Part shown: in pieces, positions 1 to 9,857 of the stretch
How positions within the stretch are numbered: position 1 is the stretch's first letter
How the letters are laid out: every line of letters begins with the position of its first letter
Assembly (NCBI GenBank): GCA_903901345.1
Contig: CAIUQQ010000330.1
Location: forward strand, 1-55,110
Direction: 5' to 3'
Origin: an uncultured Bacteroidota bacterium
Lineage (GTDB): Bacteria; Bacteroidota; Bacteroidia; UKL13-3
DNA: 55,110 nucleotides
Made by a program: the position numbers and the translations under genes
The notes under the pieces: model-generated
Database searches by the model: none
What the model saw: the letters and a program-made list of their open reading frames with translations, nothing else
Told to the model about the DNA's origin: nothing

Positions 1-133
1 AAATGGTTTACCCACTTAACTTCCCCTACTTTTCTCATGCAATAATATCAATTTTTATTTTATTATTGAAAAAGGTTTTTTTAAAATAATAATTGTTTCG
101 TAATTTCTCTATTAAAATTTAAAACAAATAAAT

Positions 134-2545
134 ATGTATTTTAGGTTTATTACTTTATTTCTTTTGTTTGTTTCAGCAAATAATTTGTATTCACAATGTA
201 TTAGCTGCACTTCAACAGATTCAATAAATTTGGGTTTAGTTTGGTGTCATAATTTTACTGGAAATATAAACGATGAAACTGGAAATGGATATGATGGATC
301 TTACAATAATGGTGTTACTTTTATAAGTGATAGATTTGGGAATTCAAATGCTGCAGTTTCTTTTAATGGAAGTTCAACTAGTTATATAGAAATCAGCAAG
401 CTTTTACCCAATATGACCTCTTTTTCTATAAGTTTTTGGGTAAAACAAAATTCAGTGGCCATAACAGGCGGATTGTTTTGGGAAGGAAACAGTACTTGCG
501 GTGAAGATGTTTATATTGATGCTGGAAGCCAGCAAATTACAGCAAGTAAGCAAGCATCTACTTTAGTTAATTCTAGTGTGAGCTTATCTGTTCCCTCTTC
601 TGGTTGGACACATTTTGTTTGGACTGCAAGTCCAATTCAAACCAAATTTTATAAAAATGGTGTATTAGTAAATACAATAAATAAAACGGCAAGTTGGGTT
701 GGTAACCACTATAAACCTACTTATGGATGTTGGAATGATGGAAATATTGGCTCTTGTGGTTTTCCAAAATCTAATTTTTATATTGGTTCTTTAGATGAAG
801 TAAGATTATATAATAGAGTTTTATCATCTGCGGAAGCGTTTAGTCTTTATAATTTAAACAGTCAAACAGTTAATATTAACGCAGGTCCAAACAAATCAAT
901 TTGTTTGGGCGATTCAGTTCAAATAAGTCCCAGTGCATCAACAGGTGCTACTTTTTTATGGTCACCTAATATATCTATCACCAATATAAATATTCTTTCT
1001 CCAAAAGTATATCCTGTTTCCAATCAAACTTATATAGTAAAAGCCAAATTGGGAAACTGCATTAGTTATGACACGATTGATGTTTTGGTTACAAATATTA
1101 TTTCAAATGCTGGTTCAGATAAATATTTGTGTAAAGGAAATTCGGTTTTATTAGATGGTTTTGAAACTTTAGGAGCAACTTATTTGTGGTCACCAAACAC
1201 AAATATTAGTAATATTAATATTGCTAAACCAACGGTATTTCCATTAGTTGATCAAACCTATTTTTTAAAAACTAGTTTGAATGGCTGTTCCAAAACAGAT
1301 TCTGTAATTGTTTCTGTATCTAGGTCATTTTCTTATGCAGGTGAAGACAAATCAGTTTGCTTTGGAGATTCAATACAATTAAATGGTCGATATTTGGGTT
1401 CTTCATTTGCATGGATTAACAGTAGCGCTATAAAAGATACTAGCATTATTAATCCTTGGGTTAAGCCAATTAGTAATGAAGAATTTGTATTAACTGTTGT
1501 TTCAGACTTTGGTTGTATTTTATACGATACAGTAAAAATAACGGTAATAAACAATATTCAATGTGATGCAGGTAATGATATTTTAAAATGTTTAAAAGAC
1601 ACTGTAGTTTTAAACGGAAAAAGCAATTCAACAATTGCTTATTGGTCACCAAATAACTTTATAGAAGACAGCATTAAACTTACAACAAAAACTTGGACGC
1701 CAACCGCTATTTCTTATGTTTTAAATTGTAGTATTGGAGCCAGTTGCTATGCATTTGACACTGTAAAAATCATTTTAAAAAAAGAACCAAAAATAATTTT
1801 AGATAGTGTGATTACAATTTGTGAAAATGCAGATTTTCAATTAAATTTAAACTATACAAATGCTAATTGGTTTTTATGGTTTCCTTCCTTAGGAGTTAGC
1901 AATATAAGTGTTTCAAATCCTTTTTTTAAATTGAATAAACCCACCAAATATATTGTTTCAATAAAAGATTCTATCGAAAATTGTCAAGTTAATGCTCAAT
2001 TACTAATCAATACTTCAAAACCCATTGCCAACTTTGTTGCCTCTCCATTATTTGGAAAAGTGCCTTTTAATGTCAATACTATCAATAAAAGTATTGGGGC
2101 TAAAAAATCAATTTGGATTTTTGAAGGAACTAAAACCGATACTAATTACAGTAATATAACCTATTTGTATTCAGACACAGGAAGAACAAATATTGTATTA
2201 ATAGTGTTCGATTCTATTGGTTGTTCTGACACAATAACAAAAGAAATTTTATCATATGACGGAGGTAATTTGTTTATTCCAAATGTGTTTACACCCAACA
2301 ATGATGAAAACAATAATTTATTTGAACCTATATATAACAAAATATTTTTTGTAAAGTTAAACATGCAAATTTATAATAGATGGGGGCAACAATTATATGA
2401 AGCAAATATTCCCAATGGTAAGTGGTGGGATGGAACTTTTAACAATGATTTTTGTCCCGATGGAGTTTATTTTTACTTGCTAAACACTACAAATATAATT
2501 GGCGAACAAAAACAATATCATGGAACTGTAACTTTGCTGAGGTAA
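134..2545 (+). CDS. Secreted LamG / Ig-repeat protein with gliding-motility C-terminal domain
   Basis: The 803-aa product starts with a hydrophobic signal peptide that ends near residue 21 (LYSQ). A LamG/concanavalin-like domain follows at about residues 30-240, ending in the typical DEVRLYNRVLSSAEAFSLYN. Residues about 245-620 hold repeated Ig-like modules, each opening with a NAG-(P/S)-(N/D)-K...C-G-(D/N)-S pattern and containing W(S)P. A PKD-like module lies near 625-705. The end (about 710-803) is the gliding-motility-associated C-terminal domain: IPNVFTPNNDENN, IYNRWGQQLYE, CPDGVYFYLL, final HGTVTLLR. In this family that domain directs type IX secretion. The product is probably an exported surface adhesin or carbohydrate-binding protein; the ligand is unknown. 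It converges on a close paralogue on the opposite strand. The ATG at 134 is chosen because it directly precedes the signal peptide. Confidence 0.9.
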   Translation: MYFRFITLFLLFVSANNLYSQCISCTSTDSINLGLVWCHNFTGNINDETGNGYDGSYNNGVTFISDRFGNSNAAVSFNGSSTSYIEISKLLPNMTSFSISFWVKQNSVAITGGLFWEGNSTCGEDVYIDAGSQQITASKQASTLVNSSVSLSVPSSGWTHFVWTASPIQTKFYKNGVLVNTINKTASWVGNHYKPTYGCWNDGNIGSCGFPKSNFYIGSLDEVRLYNRVLSSAEAFSLYNLNSQTVNINAGPNKSICLGDSVQISPSASTGATFLWSPNISITNINILSPKVYPVSNQTYIVKAKLGNCISYDTIDVLVTNIISNAGSDKYLCKGNSVLLDGFETLGATYLWSPNTNISNINIAKPTVFPLVDQTYFLKTSLNGCSKTDSVIVSVSRSFSYAGEDKSVCFGDSIQLNGRYLGSSFAWINSSAIKDTSIINPWVKPISNEEFVLTVVSDFGCILYDTVKITVINNIQCDAGNDILKCLKDTVVLNGKSNSTIAYWSPNNFIEDSIKLTTKTWTPTAISYVLNCSIGASCYAFDTVKIILKKEPKIILDSVITICENADFQLNLNYTNANWFLWFPSLGVSNISVSNPFFKLNKPTKYIVSIKDSIENCQVNAQLLINTSKPIANFVASPLFGKVPFNVNTINKSIGAKKSIWIFEGTKTDTNYSNITYLYSDTGRTNIVLIVFDSIGCSDTITKEILSYDGGNLFIPNVFTPNNDENNNLFEPIYNKIFFVKLNMQIYNRWGQQLYEANIPNGKWWDGTFNNDFCPDGVYFYLLNTTNIIGEQKQYHGTVTLLR

Positions 2546-2608
2546 AAACTAAAAAAAAAGCTAAGAATTGTAAGCTATTTAGGAACAATAAATTTGATGT
2601 TTCTCAAA

Positions 2609-4996
2609 TTATCTTAACAAAGTTACAGTGCCATGATATTTAAAAACTTCATTGGTTATTGTTTCCATTTCAAAAAGGTAATAGTAAACACCATCTGAAC
2701 AAGGATTTCCTTTATAAGTTCCGTCCCATCCATTATTATCAGGATTTGTAAATTCGTAAACTAAACCTCCCCATCTGTTCCAAATAGTTCCTTTAAAATG
2801 TTTTATTTGGCTAGTATCAGAATTTACAATATTAAATAATTCGTTTAAATTATCCCCGTTTGGAGTAAACACATTTGGAATACTAATTATTAAATCATCG
2901 TAAACTGTTATTTCATTAAAGGCAGAATCTTTACAACCAATAGCGTCTGTAACCAATAGTTTTACATTGTATTTACCAGCTTTTGTAAATATGGTTTTTG
3001 GGTTCAATAAATTGGAATTTTCTGTATTTCCAAAAGTCCAAAAACTATTTATATTTACAGGTAAACTATTGTTTTTAAATAAAATAGTTAATGGTGAATG
3101 GCCACTAGAAGTTGAAACTGTAAAATTTGCTTTTGGTTTACTAACGTTTATATTTAACGTATCATTTACAAAACAATTTGTTTGTGAATTTTCAGCTTTA
3201 ACTATGTATTTGATGTTATTATTGGGTTTAATAGTTGGATTTTTAAGGGAATTATTGTCCAAAAATTGAGCGGGATTCCAAGTAAATTTATCAGCATTAG
3301 AGGTAGCATTTACCAAATAAGTTTCTCCAATGCATATTGTTTTATCTAATCCCAAATCAAGAGTAGGAATTTCATTTACAGTAATAATAATTGTATCTTC
3401 TGAAGTGCAAATTCCAGCAACAGATTTTAAAATATATTGAGTAGTTGTTTTAGGACTTGCATAAGGATTTGGCACATTATTTTGACTTAGGCCAATACTT
3501 GGATTCCATGTAAAAGAATTTCCTCCTGTACCAAATAATTGAACACTGTCATTTTTGCACAAACTAACGTCTTTACCTGCATTAGTAATTAAAGTATTGG
3601 TAATAAAAACTTCTACAGAATCTAGTTTTTGTTTACAAGCACCATTGCTTACTAAAACATAATATTTGGTGTTAATTAAAGGCTTTGCAATCGGATTATA
3701 AACACTTGTATCGTTTAGTGAATTATTACTTAACCACTCATATTTGGTGCCACCACTTGCATTTAATTGTACACTATCGCCAACACAAATACTTTGATCT
3801 AAGCCAGCATCTGGTGTAATTGTTACTATGTTTATACTTATTGTGTCTTTGTTAGAACAAGTTCCAATAAATCCGGTTACTATAAACGAAACATTGGTGA
3901 TTGGCTTGGCTATTGGATTAAAAATGGTATCATTATTTAAAAATACGCCATTATTCCATAAATATTTATTTGCACCAGAAACACTTAATTGTACACTATC
4001 ACCTTTGCAAATAGTAGTTAAGCCTGTTGCAATTACAATAGGTTTTGGAGTTATATTTACCCTAACCGTATCTTTATCTTCGCACAGCCCATCGGTAACA
4101 GTTAAAATATAATCACGGGTAATGTTAGTTCTTGTAAATGGATTTAAAATGGTATCATTACTTAAAAATTGTGGGTTATTCCAATTTAATTTTGGCCCTC
4201 CAGCACCAGTTAACTGAACACTATCGCCAATACAAATATTTTTATCAATACCTGCATTAGCATTTAAAGTAGATTGATAATTATATAAACTAACTACTTC
4301 GCTGTACGACAAAACCCTGTTGTAAATTCTTATGTCATCAATTTTCCCTGTATAGTAATCTGTAAATCCAGGATCGTCCTTGCCAATATAAAGTGGATTG
4401 TTGGTGCTTAATGAAAATGGAGATGGACTAGAATTTTGGCCAATTAAAACACCGTTTTTATAATAACTTAAAGTGTTTCCATTCATTGTAACCACAAAAA
4501 AATCCCATTGATTTAAACCATTTGTTCCAATAAAATAATCCCAAATTTTGTTATTTATAATTCCAGAAATTCCTGTACCTATTAAAGAAACCCTATAGTT
4601 ACAAGTTGTGGCAGAATTTGATTTACTTAAAATAGATCCGTAATTAACACCAAACCAAGTAGACCAAGAAGTTGTATATGCCCAAAAAGCAATGGTGCTG
4701 CTTGTAGTTGGCGTTGATAAACTTACCGAATTTGGAACATAAATATAAGTACTTCCATTAAAATAATAAGCCGAATTAGGATTTCCAAATCTATCAGTAG
4801 TTAATATTGCTCCATTGTTAGTTCCGTGGTTACTAAATCCTGATTGATCCTGCGAATTTCCATTAAACGGATAACATGCTACAAGCCCATTGTTAATAGG
4901 ATTTGCTATTGCACAATGATTACAAACTACCTGAGAAAATAAATTTTCAGTTAAAATAATTAAAACTAATAATATTATTGAGTTTGATATTTTCAT
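2609..4996 (-). CDS. Secreted LamG / Ig-repeat protein, paralogue of the convergent neighbour
   Basis: The 795-aa product has the same layout as the gene at 134-2545. A signal peptide ends near residue 21 (LFSQ). A LamG domain follows at about 30-240 (DDIRIYNRVLSYSEVVSLYN). Five or so Ig-like modules begin NAG-x-D-K-(N/S)-(I/L)-C and contain C-x-GDSVQL. A PKD-like domain lies near 615-700 (SGHSPLTILFKNNS) and a gliding-motility C-terminal domain at about 705-795 (SIPNVFTPNGDNLNELF, WNRWGGLVYEF, final HGTVTLLR). Predicted route is Sec export, then T9SS to the surface. The 3' ends of the two paralogues are only 63 bp apart, which fits an inverted duplication. Substrate and ligand are unknown. 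Confidence 0.9.
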   Translation of the reverse strand: MKISNSIILLVLIILTENLFSQVVCNHCAIANPINNGLVACYPFNGNSQDQSGFSNHGTNNGAILTTDRFGNPNSAYYFNGSTYIYVPNSVSLSTPTTSSTIAFWAYTTSWSTWFGVNYGSILSKSNSATTCNYRVSLIGTGISGIINNKIWDYFIGTNGLNQWDFFVVTMNGNTLSYYKNGVLIGQNSSPSPFSLSTNNPLYIGKDDPGFTDYYTGKIDDIRIYNRVLSYSEVVSLYNYQSTLNANAGIDKNICIGDSVQLTGAGGPKLNWNNPQFLSNDTILNPFTRTNITRDYILTVTDGLCEDKDTVRVNITPKPIVIATGLTTICKGDSVQLSVSGANKYLWNNGVFLNNDTIFNPIAKPITNVSFIVTGFIGTCSNKDTISINIVTITPDAGLDQSICVGDSVQLNASGGTKYEWLSNNSLNDTSVYNPIAKPLINTKYYVLVSNGACKQKLDSVEVFITNTLITNAGKDVSLCKNDSVQLFGTGGNSFTWNPSIGLSQNNVPNPYASPKTTTQYILKSVAGICTSEDTIIITVNEIPTLDLGLDKTICIGETYLVNATSNADKFTWNPAQFLDNNSLKNPTIKPNNNIKYIVKAENSQTNCFVNDTLNINVSKPKANFTVSTSSGHSPLTILFKNNSLPVNINSFWTFGNTENSNLLNPKTIFTKAGKYNVKLLVTDAIGCKDSAFNEITVYDDLIISIPNVFTPNGDNLNELFNIVNSDTSQIKHFKGTIWNRWGGLVYEFTNPDNNGWDGTYKGNPCSDGVYYYLFEMETITNEVFKYHGTVTLLR

Positions 4997-5058
4997 TTTA
5001 TATTTGAAAAAACTTGGACAATAATAAATTAAAAAAGAACATAAAAAAACATTAAAAT

Positions 5059-5634
5059 TTGAAAATTCTGCTACTCGACAATTACGATTCCTTTACTCAC
5101 ATGCTTAAAGATTATTTGGAGCAATGTGGTGCAAATTGTTTGTTGTTTAGGAACGATAAAATTACTATTGCTGAAATAACATTATTAACTTTTGATGCCA
5201 TTGTTATTTCACCTGGTCCAAAGGAGCCAAAAGATGCTGGCATTGTGATGGAGTTAATTGCGACATTTTACAAAACTAAGCCAATTTTTGGTGTTTGTTT
5301 GGGTCATCAAGCCATTGCCGAATTTTTTGGTGCTAGCTTAAATAAAGCAATATTGCCAAGGCACGGAAAAGTAGATTTAGTCATTCATTATGGTGATAAA
5401 ATGTTTCAAAATGTACCTGAAAAATTTGAAGCTACACGCTATCATTCTTTAGTAATAAATAATTTACCCAACGAATTAATTGCAACTGCCAGTTGCAATA
5501 ATGAATTAATGGCATTTAAGCATAAAAACTTACCCATTTGGGCAGTACAATTTCATCCGGAAAGTTGCCAAACATTTTATGGATTGCAAATAATTAGCAA
5601 TTTTGTATCAATGGTAAAAAATCAAATCCATTAA
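5059..5634 (+). CDS. pabA: Glutamine amidotransferase of anthranilate/aminodeoxychorismate synthase (TrpG/PabA)
   Basis: The 191-aa class I glutamine amidotransferase releases ammonia from glutamine for a TrpE or PabB partner acting on chorismate. The N-terminus ILLLDNYDSFT is the family signature. The nucleophile is Cys80 in GVCLGHQ, and His166 and Glu168 in QFHPES complete the triad. The reading frame needs a TTG start at 5059, because the conserved strand begins immediately after it. No trpE, pabB or other trp gene is adjacent, so tryptophan and folate roles cannot be separated; PabA is a guess based on the isolated position. It is transcribed away from the secreted protein gene that starts at 4996. 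Confidence 0.85.
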   Translation: MKILLLDNYDSFTHMLKDYLEQCGANCLLFRNDKITIAEITLLTFDAIVISPGPKEPKDAGIVMELIATFYKTKPIFGVCLGHQAIAEFFGASLNKAILPRHGKVDLVIHYGDKMFQNVPEKFEATRYHSLVINNLPNELIATASCNNELMAFKHKNLPIWAVQFHPESCQTFYGLQIISNFVSMVKNQIH

Positions 5635-5660
5635 AACGCAGCTGTATTTTATTTTAAATA

Positions 5661-5690
5661 TTGGAAAGCAAAAAAGTCTAATTATATTTG
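5661..5690 (+). promoter_or_regulatory. Bacteroidota-type promoter for the CBS / nadK pair
   Basis: TTG at 5661-5663, a 19-bp spacer, then TATATTTG at 5683-5690 match the Bacteroidota primary sigma consensus TTG-N19/21-TAnnTTTG. The predicted transcript start is near 5697, giving a very short leader before the ATG at 5711. Confidence 0.55.
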
Positions 5691-5710
5691 TTCTAAACCA
5701 TTGTTTTTAA

Positions 5711-6367
5711 ATGTTTGCATATCAATTAATAAGTAACGAAATATTTGCCCTTAAACCGAGTGATTCGGCTGCCAATGCTTTGGTATTTATGGAAGATTGG
5801 CAAGTAAAAGATTTGCCAATCGTTCAGAATTTAAAAGTTATTGGAATGGTAAATGAGCAAATTTTATTAAACAATGAAAACGAAAACTTAGTCAATGTTT
5901 TAAATCCAACGCCCATTTATTGTTTTGAAAACACGCATTTTTACGATGTTTTAAAAATCATTTTCAATTCAAATTTGAGTACTATTCCAGTTGTAGATGC
6001 TGAACAAAATTTTAAAGGAATTATTGCTGCTAAAGATTTAGCAAAGCTGCTTTATCAAAATAGTAGCTTAAATCAAGATGGTGGAATTATAGTTTTGCAA
6101 ATGAATGCTCACAACTATTCGTTGGCAGAAATAGCGAGAATTACAGAAGTGAATAATGCTAAAATATTATATGCTCATGTGTTTCCTTTGGCCGATGAAA
6201 ACAACAATGTTCAGGTTTCGTTAAAATATAATATTATTGATTTAAAGTACATCATTGCTACTTTTGAAAGATTTAATTATCAAATTATTTTTAGCACACC
6301 AAATTTAAATGAAGACGATTCCACCAACAAAAAGTTTGATTGGTTAATGAAGTATTTGAATACATAA
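5711..6367 (+). CDS. CBS-domain protein
   Basis: The 218-aa protein has two CBS motifs in its first 120 residues (DSAANALVFMEDWQVKDLPI and TIPVVDAEQNFKGIIAAKDL), forming one Bateman module that usually binds an adenosine nucleotide. The C-terminal 90 residues (GIIVLQMNAHNYSLAEIARI onward) look like an ACT-like regulatory half. No enzyme domain is attached, so it is probably a regulatory or sensor subunit. The next gene, NAD kinase, starts 5 bp downstream, which suggests co-transcription and perhaps a link to nucleotide or NAD status; that link is inference. Confidence 0.8.
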   Translation: MFAYQLISNEIFALKPSDSAANALVFMEDWQVKDLPIVQNLKVIGMVNEQILLNNENENLVNVLNPTPIYCFENTHFYDVLKIIFNSNLSTIPVVDAEQNFKGIIAAKDLAKLLYQNSSLNQDGGIIVLQMNAHNYSLAEIARITEVNNAKILYAHVFPLADENNNVQVSLKYNIIDLKYIIATFERFNYQIIFSTPNLNEDDSTNKKFDWLMKYLNT

Positions 6368-6372
6368 AAACG

Positions 6373-7272
6373 ATGAATTTAGCCATTTTTGGTAGATATT
6401 TTAAAGAAGAACGCTATACCGAACTTCAACAGTTTTTCAATTATTTAGAAAACAGCGATATTACTTTTTCTGTTTACCGAAAGTTTTTGGAAGATGGATT
6501 AAGAAACGGGCTAAATGTGTCGCCTAAAACCAAAACTTTTGATACTTATAAAGACTTTACAAAAACAGATTATGATTTTGTAGTAAGCATTGGTGGCGAT
6601 GGAACTATCCTAATGTGTTTGGAGTTTGTAAGGGAAAAAGAAACACCAATTATTGGTATCAATACCGGAAGATTAGGTTTTTTGGCTGGGGTTTCAGCAG
6701 GTGATGCCATTAATATGGTTGAAGAATTAAAAAAAGGCAGCTACAGCATTGATTCAAGAACAGTTTTAAAGTTAGATAGCAATAAACCAAATATGTTTGG
6801 TGGTGTAAAATATGCCTTGAACGATTTTGTAATTCACAAAAAAGACAGTTCAAGTATGATTACCATTCACACTTTTATCAATGGCGAATTTTTAAATTCT
6901 TATTGGAGCGATGGATTAATTGTTTCTACTCCAACTGGTTCTACCGGTTATAATTTAAGTTGTGGCGGTCCAATTTTATATCCTTCCTCTGCCAGTTTTG
7001 TAATTACTCCCATTGCACCGCATAACTTAAACGTGCGTCCAATTATTATTTCTGACAATAATGTAATTTCATTTCAAGTAGAAGGCCGTAGCACTTCGTT
7101 TTTAGCTACTTTAGATTCCCGTTCTGAAAGCATAGAATCAGATTCGGAATTAGCAGTTAGCAAAGCAAATTTTAAAATGAATTTGGTTCGGTTAAACAAT
7201 GAAAATTATTTAAAAACCCTTCGAGAAAAACTAATGTGGGGAATTGACAATAGAAATTTTAGAAATAGTTAA
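6373..7272 (+). CDS. nadK: NAD kinase
   Basis: The 299-aa cytoplasmic enzyme phosphorylates NAD+ to NADP+ with ATP. The family signatures are GGDGT in VVSIGGDGTILM, the NTGRLGFLAG loop, LNDFVIHK with the NAD-binding Asn-Asp, and STPTGSTGYNLSCGGPI. The ATG at 6373 (MNLAIFGRYF) is preferred over the in-frame ATG at 6340, which lies inside the upstream gene and would add 11 residues not expected in the family. It is followed by a strong terminator. Confidence 0.96.
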   Translation: MNLAIFGRYFKEERYTELQQFFNYLENSDITFSVYRKFLEDGLRNGLNVSPKTKTFDTYKDFTKTDYDFVVSIGGDGTILMCLEFVREKETPIIGINTGRLGFLAGVSAGDAINMVEELKKGSYSIDSRTVLKLDSNKPNMFGGVKYALNDFVIHKKDSSSMITIHTFINGEFLNSYWSDGLIVSTPTGSTGYNLSCGGPILYPSSASFVITPIAPHNLNVRPIIISDNNVISFQVEGRSTSFLATLDSRSESIESDSELAVSKANFKMNLVRLNNENYLKTLREKLMWGIDNRNFRNS

Positions 7273-7313
7273 AAAAAAAGATGCGGTAAAATTAATTACC
7301 GCATCTTTTTTTG
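7271..7313. terminator. Bidirectional intrinsic terminator between nadK and guaB
   Basis: A perfect 11-bp stem, AGATGCGGTAA (7279-7289) with TTACCGCATCT (7296-7306), has a 6-nt loop. An A tract lies on the left and a T tract on the right, so it can end transcription from both converging genes. Confidence 0.9.
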
Positions 7314-7324
7314 TTTTATATAAA

Positions 7325-8797
7325 TTAGTTCCTTGAATAGTTAGGAGCTTCTTTAGTAATTCTTACATCGTGTGCATGGCTTTCTTTTGCACCTGCAGAA
7401 GTTATTTTTACAAATTTTGCTTGCTGTAAATCAGCAATTGTTGCTGCTCCGCAATAACCCATTCCGGCTTTTAAACCTCCTACAAATTGGTAAACTACTT
7501 CTTTTAAAGTTCCTTTAAACGGTACAATTCCAACAATTCCTTCAGGAACTAATTTAGCAATTTCGTCTTCAGCATCTTGAAAATAACGGTCTTTACTTCC
7601 TTCTTTCATGGCTTCAATACTTCCCATTCCGCGATACGATTTGAATTTACGTCCTTCATAAATTACTGTTTCTCCCGGACTTTCTTCCACGCCAGCAAAA
7701 ATAGAACCCGACATAATAGAACTTGCACCAGCAGCTATGGCTTTTACCAAATCGCCACTGTATCTAATTCCACCATCGGCTATAATTGGAACACCGCTTC
7801 CCGCTATTGCTTTAGCACTTTCATAAACAGCTGTTAACTGAGGAACGCCAATTCCAGCAATAATTCTTGTGGTACAAATAGAACCTGGTCCTACACCCAC
7901 TTTAACAGCATCAACACCGGCATCTACTAAAGCTTTTGCACCGCTTCCTGTAGCTACATTTCCTGCAATGATATCAATGTTTGAAAATATTTTTTTTATG
8001 CGGGCTACTTCATTTAAAACGCCTCGAGAATGGCCGTGTGCAGTGTCTATTATTACTACATCTACACCAGATTTTACCAAAGCATGAATTCTTTCTTCAG
8101 TATCTGCTGTTACTCCAACTGCAGCTCCTGAAAGTAATCGGCCATGTTTATCTTTACATGCAAATGGATGTGCTTTTACGTTTAAAATATCTTTGTAAGT
8201 AATTAATCCTTTTAGAAAATTATCTTTATCAATTACTGGTAATTTTTCAATTTTATATTGCTGTAAAATTAGTTCTGCTTGCTTAAGGTCAGTTCCTTCT
8301 GGCGCAGTAATAATTTTATCTTTGGTCATAATATCACTTACGCATTTGTTCATGTCTGTTTCAAATCGTAAATCTCTGTTAGTTAAAATACCAACTAATT
8401 TACCATTGTCGTTAATAATTGGAATGCCACCAATTTTATTTTCAGTCATTAATTTAAGCGCATCGCGTAAAGTTGCAGAATCGTGAAGCGTAACAGGATC
8501 TATTATTAATCCACTTTCGCTACGTTTTACTTTTCTAACTTCAGCAGCATGGCGTTCTATACTCATGTTTTTATGAATAATGCCAATTCCACCTTCTTGC
8601 GCCATAGCAATAGCTAATTTGCTTTCGGTAACAGTGTCCATTGCTGCAGTAACAATTGGAATTTTTATTTGAATATTTCTAGAAAGTTGTGTAGTAGTAT
8701 TTACCTCGCGGGGCAATATTTCAGAATATGCGGGTAAAACTAAAACGTCATCGTAGGTTAAACCTTCGGTGTAAAATTTATCAGATTGGTTAAGCAT
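7325..8797 (-). CDS. guaB: IMP dehydrogenase
   Basis: The 490-aa enzyme oxidises IMP to XMP with NAD+, the committed step of GTP synthesis. It begins [16 protein letters not shown]. The (beta/alpha)8 barrel is interrupted by a CBS pair at about 95-210 ([17 protein letters not shown] and [20 protein letters not shown]). The catalytic loop [10 protein letters not shown] places the nucleophile at Cys308, followed by [17 protein letters not shown] and the flap motif [10 protein letters not shown]. Length and motifs are complete. It is monocistronic and shares a bidirectional terminator with nadK. Confidence 0.98.
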   Translation of the reverse strand: MLNQSDKFYTEGLTYDDVLVLPAYSEILPREVNTTTQLSRNIQIKIPIVTAAMDTVTESKLAIAMAQEGGIGIIHKNMSIERHAAEVRKVKRSESGLIIDPVTLHDSATLRDALKLMTENKIGGIPIINDNGKLVGILTNRDLRFETDMNKCVSDIMTKDKIITAPEGTDLKQAELILQQYKIEKLPVIDKDNFLKGLITYKDILNVKAHPFACKDKHGRLLSGAAVGVTADTEERIHALVKSGVDVVIIDTAHGHSRGVLNEVARIKKIFSNIDIIAGNVATGSGAKALVDAGVDAVKVGVGPGSICTTRIIAGIGVPQLTAVYESAKAIAGSGVPIIADGGIRYSGDLVKAIAAGASSIMSGSIFAGVEESPGETVIYEGRKFKSYRGMGSIEAMKEGSKDRYFQDAEDEIAKLVPEGIVGIVPFKGTLKEVVYQFVGGLKAGMGYCGAATIADLQQAKFVKITSAGAKESHAHDVRITKEAPNYSRN

Positions 8798-8920
8798 GGC
8801 AAATAAGATTACGGGTGTTTATTTGCGGTGCAAGTTTAGGCTTCTAAGTTCGATTATTTTAAAAAAAAGGGAATTATTTTCTTCTTTTCATTAAAAATCA
8901 TAAAAAAGCCCCAATTAGAA

Positions 8921-9751
8921 TTATACCAAAACCGTTTGAGTTGCTTCTATTTTTACCAATTTTTGTCGGTATAAAATACCAATGGCTTTCTTAAAAGTTT
9001 TCTTACTCATGCCTAGCAATCGCTTAATATCGTCTGGATCGCTATTGTCGTGAAGTGCTATCACGCCATTGTGTTTTTTCAAATAATCCAATATTAATTG
9101 TGAGTTGATGTCAACGTTTTCAAATCCAATTTTCTGTAAACTTAAATCTATTAAGTTTCCTTCTTTAATTTGCTTCACGTAACCTTTTAAACTATCGCCA
9201 ACTTTTATAGGGGAGTAAATTTCGTTTTTGTAAATTAAACCCTTGTATTTGTTATTAATAATGGCAAAATATCCCAAATCAAAATCTTCAAAAATTAATA
9301 AATCTACTTCCTCATTTGCTTTTAAATCGCAATCAGTATTGTCCAAATATCGGTTTAATTTTGTGGTAGCCACCAATCGGTCGGAAGTTTCATCTAAAAA
9401 CAAATAAACTACATAACTTTTGTGGTCATACATTTTAGTAGCTTGTTCTTTAAATGGAACCAACAAATCTTTGTCTAATCCCCAATCCATAAAAGCACCA
9501 AACGAAGCGGCATCCACTACTTTAAGTGCAGCAAAACTATTGATTGTAATTTTGGGTGTTTGTGTTGTTGCTATTATTTTATCTTCAGAATCGTTGTAAA
9601 CAAAAACATCAACTACATCTTTCAGTTGTAAATTATCTGGAGCGTATTTAAAAGGTAAAAATACTTCCTCTCCCGATGTATCAATAAGGAAAAATCCCAT
9701 TGCGCTGCCTCTATTTACCAATAAATTATTTACTTCTCCTAATTTGATCAT
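8921..9751 (-). CDS. CvfB-like S1 RNA-binding protein
   Basis: The 276-aa protein resembles the CvfB/YitL family. It has S1-like beta-barrel segments: VNNLLVNRGSAMGFFLIDT at the start, AALKVVDAASFGAFMDWGLD near 75-95, and GDSLKGYVKQIKEGNLIDLS near 195-215. A C-terminal winged helix follows (DNSDPDDIKRLLGMSKKTFK, about 235-255). Family members bind RNA and affect gene expression post-transcriptionally; the target here is unknown. It is divergent from pdxJ across a 106-bp gap. Confidence 0.82.
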   Translation of the reverse strand: MIKLGEVNNLLVNRGSAMGFFLIDTSGEEVFLPFKYAPDNLQLKDVVDVFVYNDSEDKIIATTQTPKITINSFAALKVVDAASFGAFMDWGLDKDLLVPFKEQATKMYDHKSYVVYLFLDETSDRLVATTKLNRYLDNTDCDLKANEEVDLLIFEDFDLGYFAIINNKYKGLIYKNEIYSPIKVGDSLKGYVKQIKEGNLIDLSLQKIGFENVDINSQLILDYLKKHNGVIALHDNSDPDDIKRLLGMSKKTFKKAIGILYRQKLVKIEATQTVLV

Positions 9752-9857
9752 TTTGCTTGTTTTTAAAAATATTTTTCAAAACTATTTAAAATTATACAGC
9801 CTACTTCATTTTATTTAGTAAAATTGTAAACAATATTAATCCCAAAAGCTAAAAATT

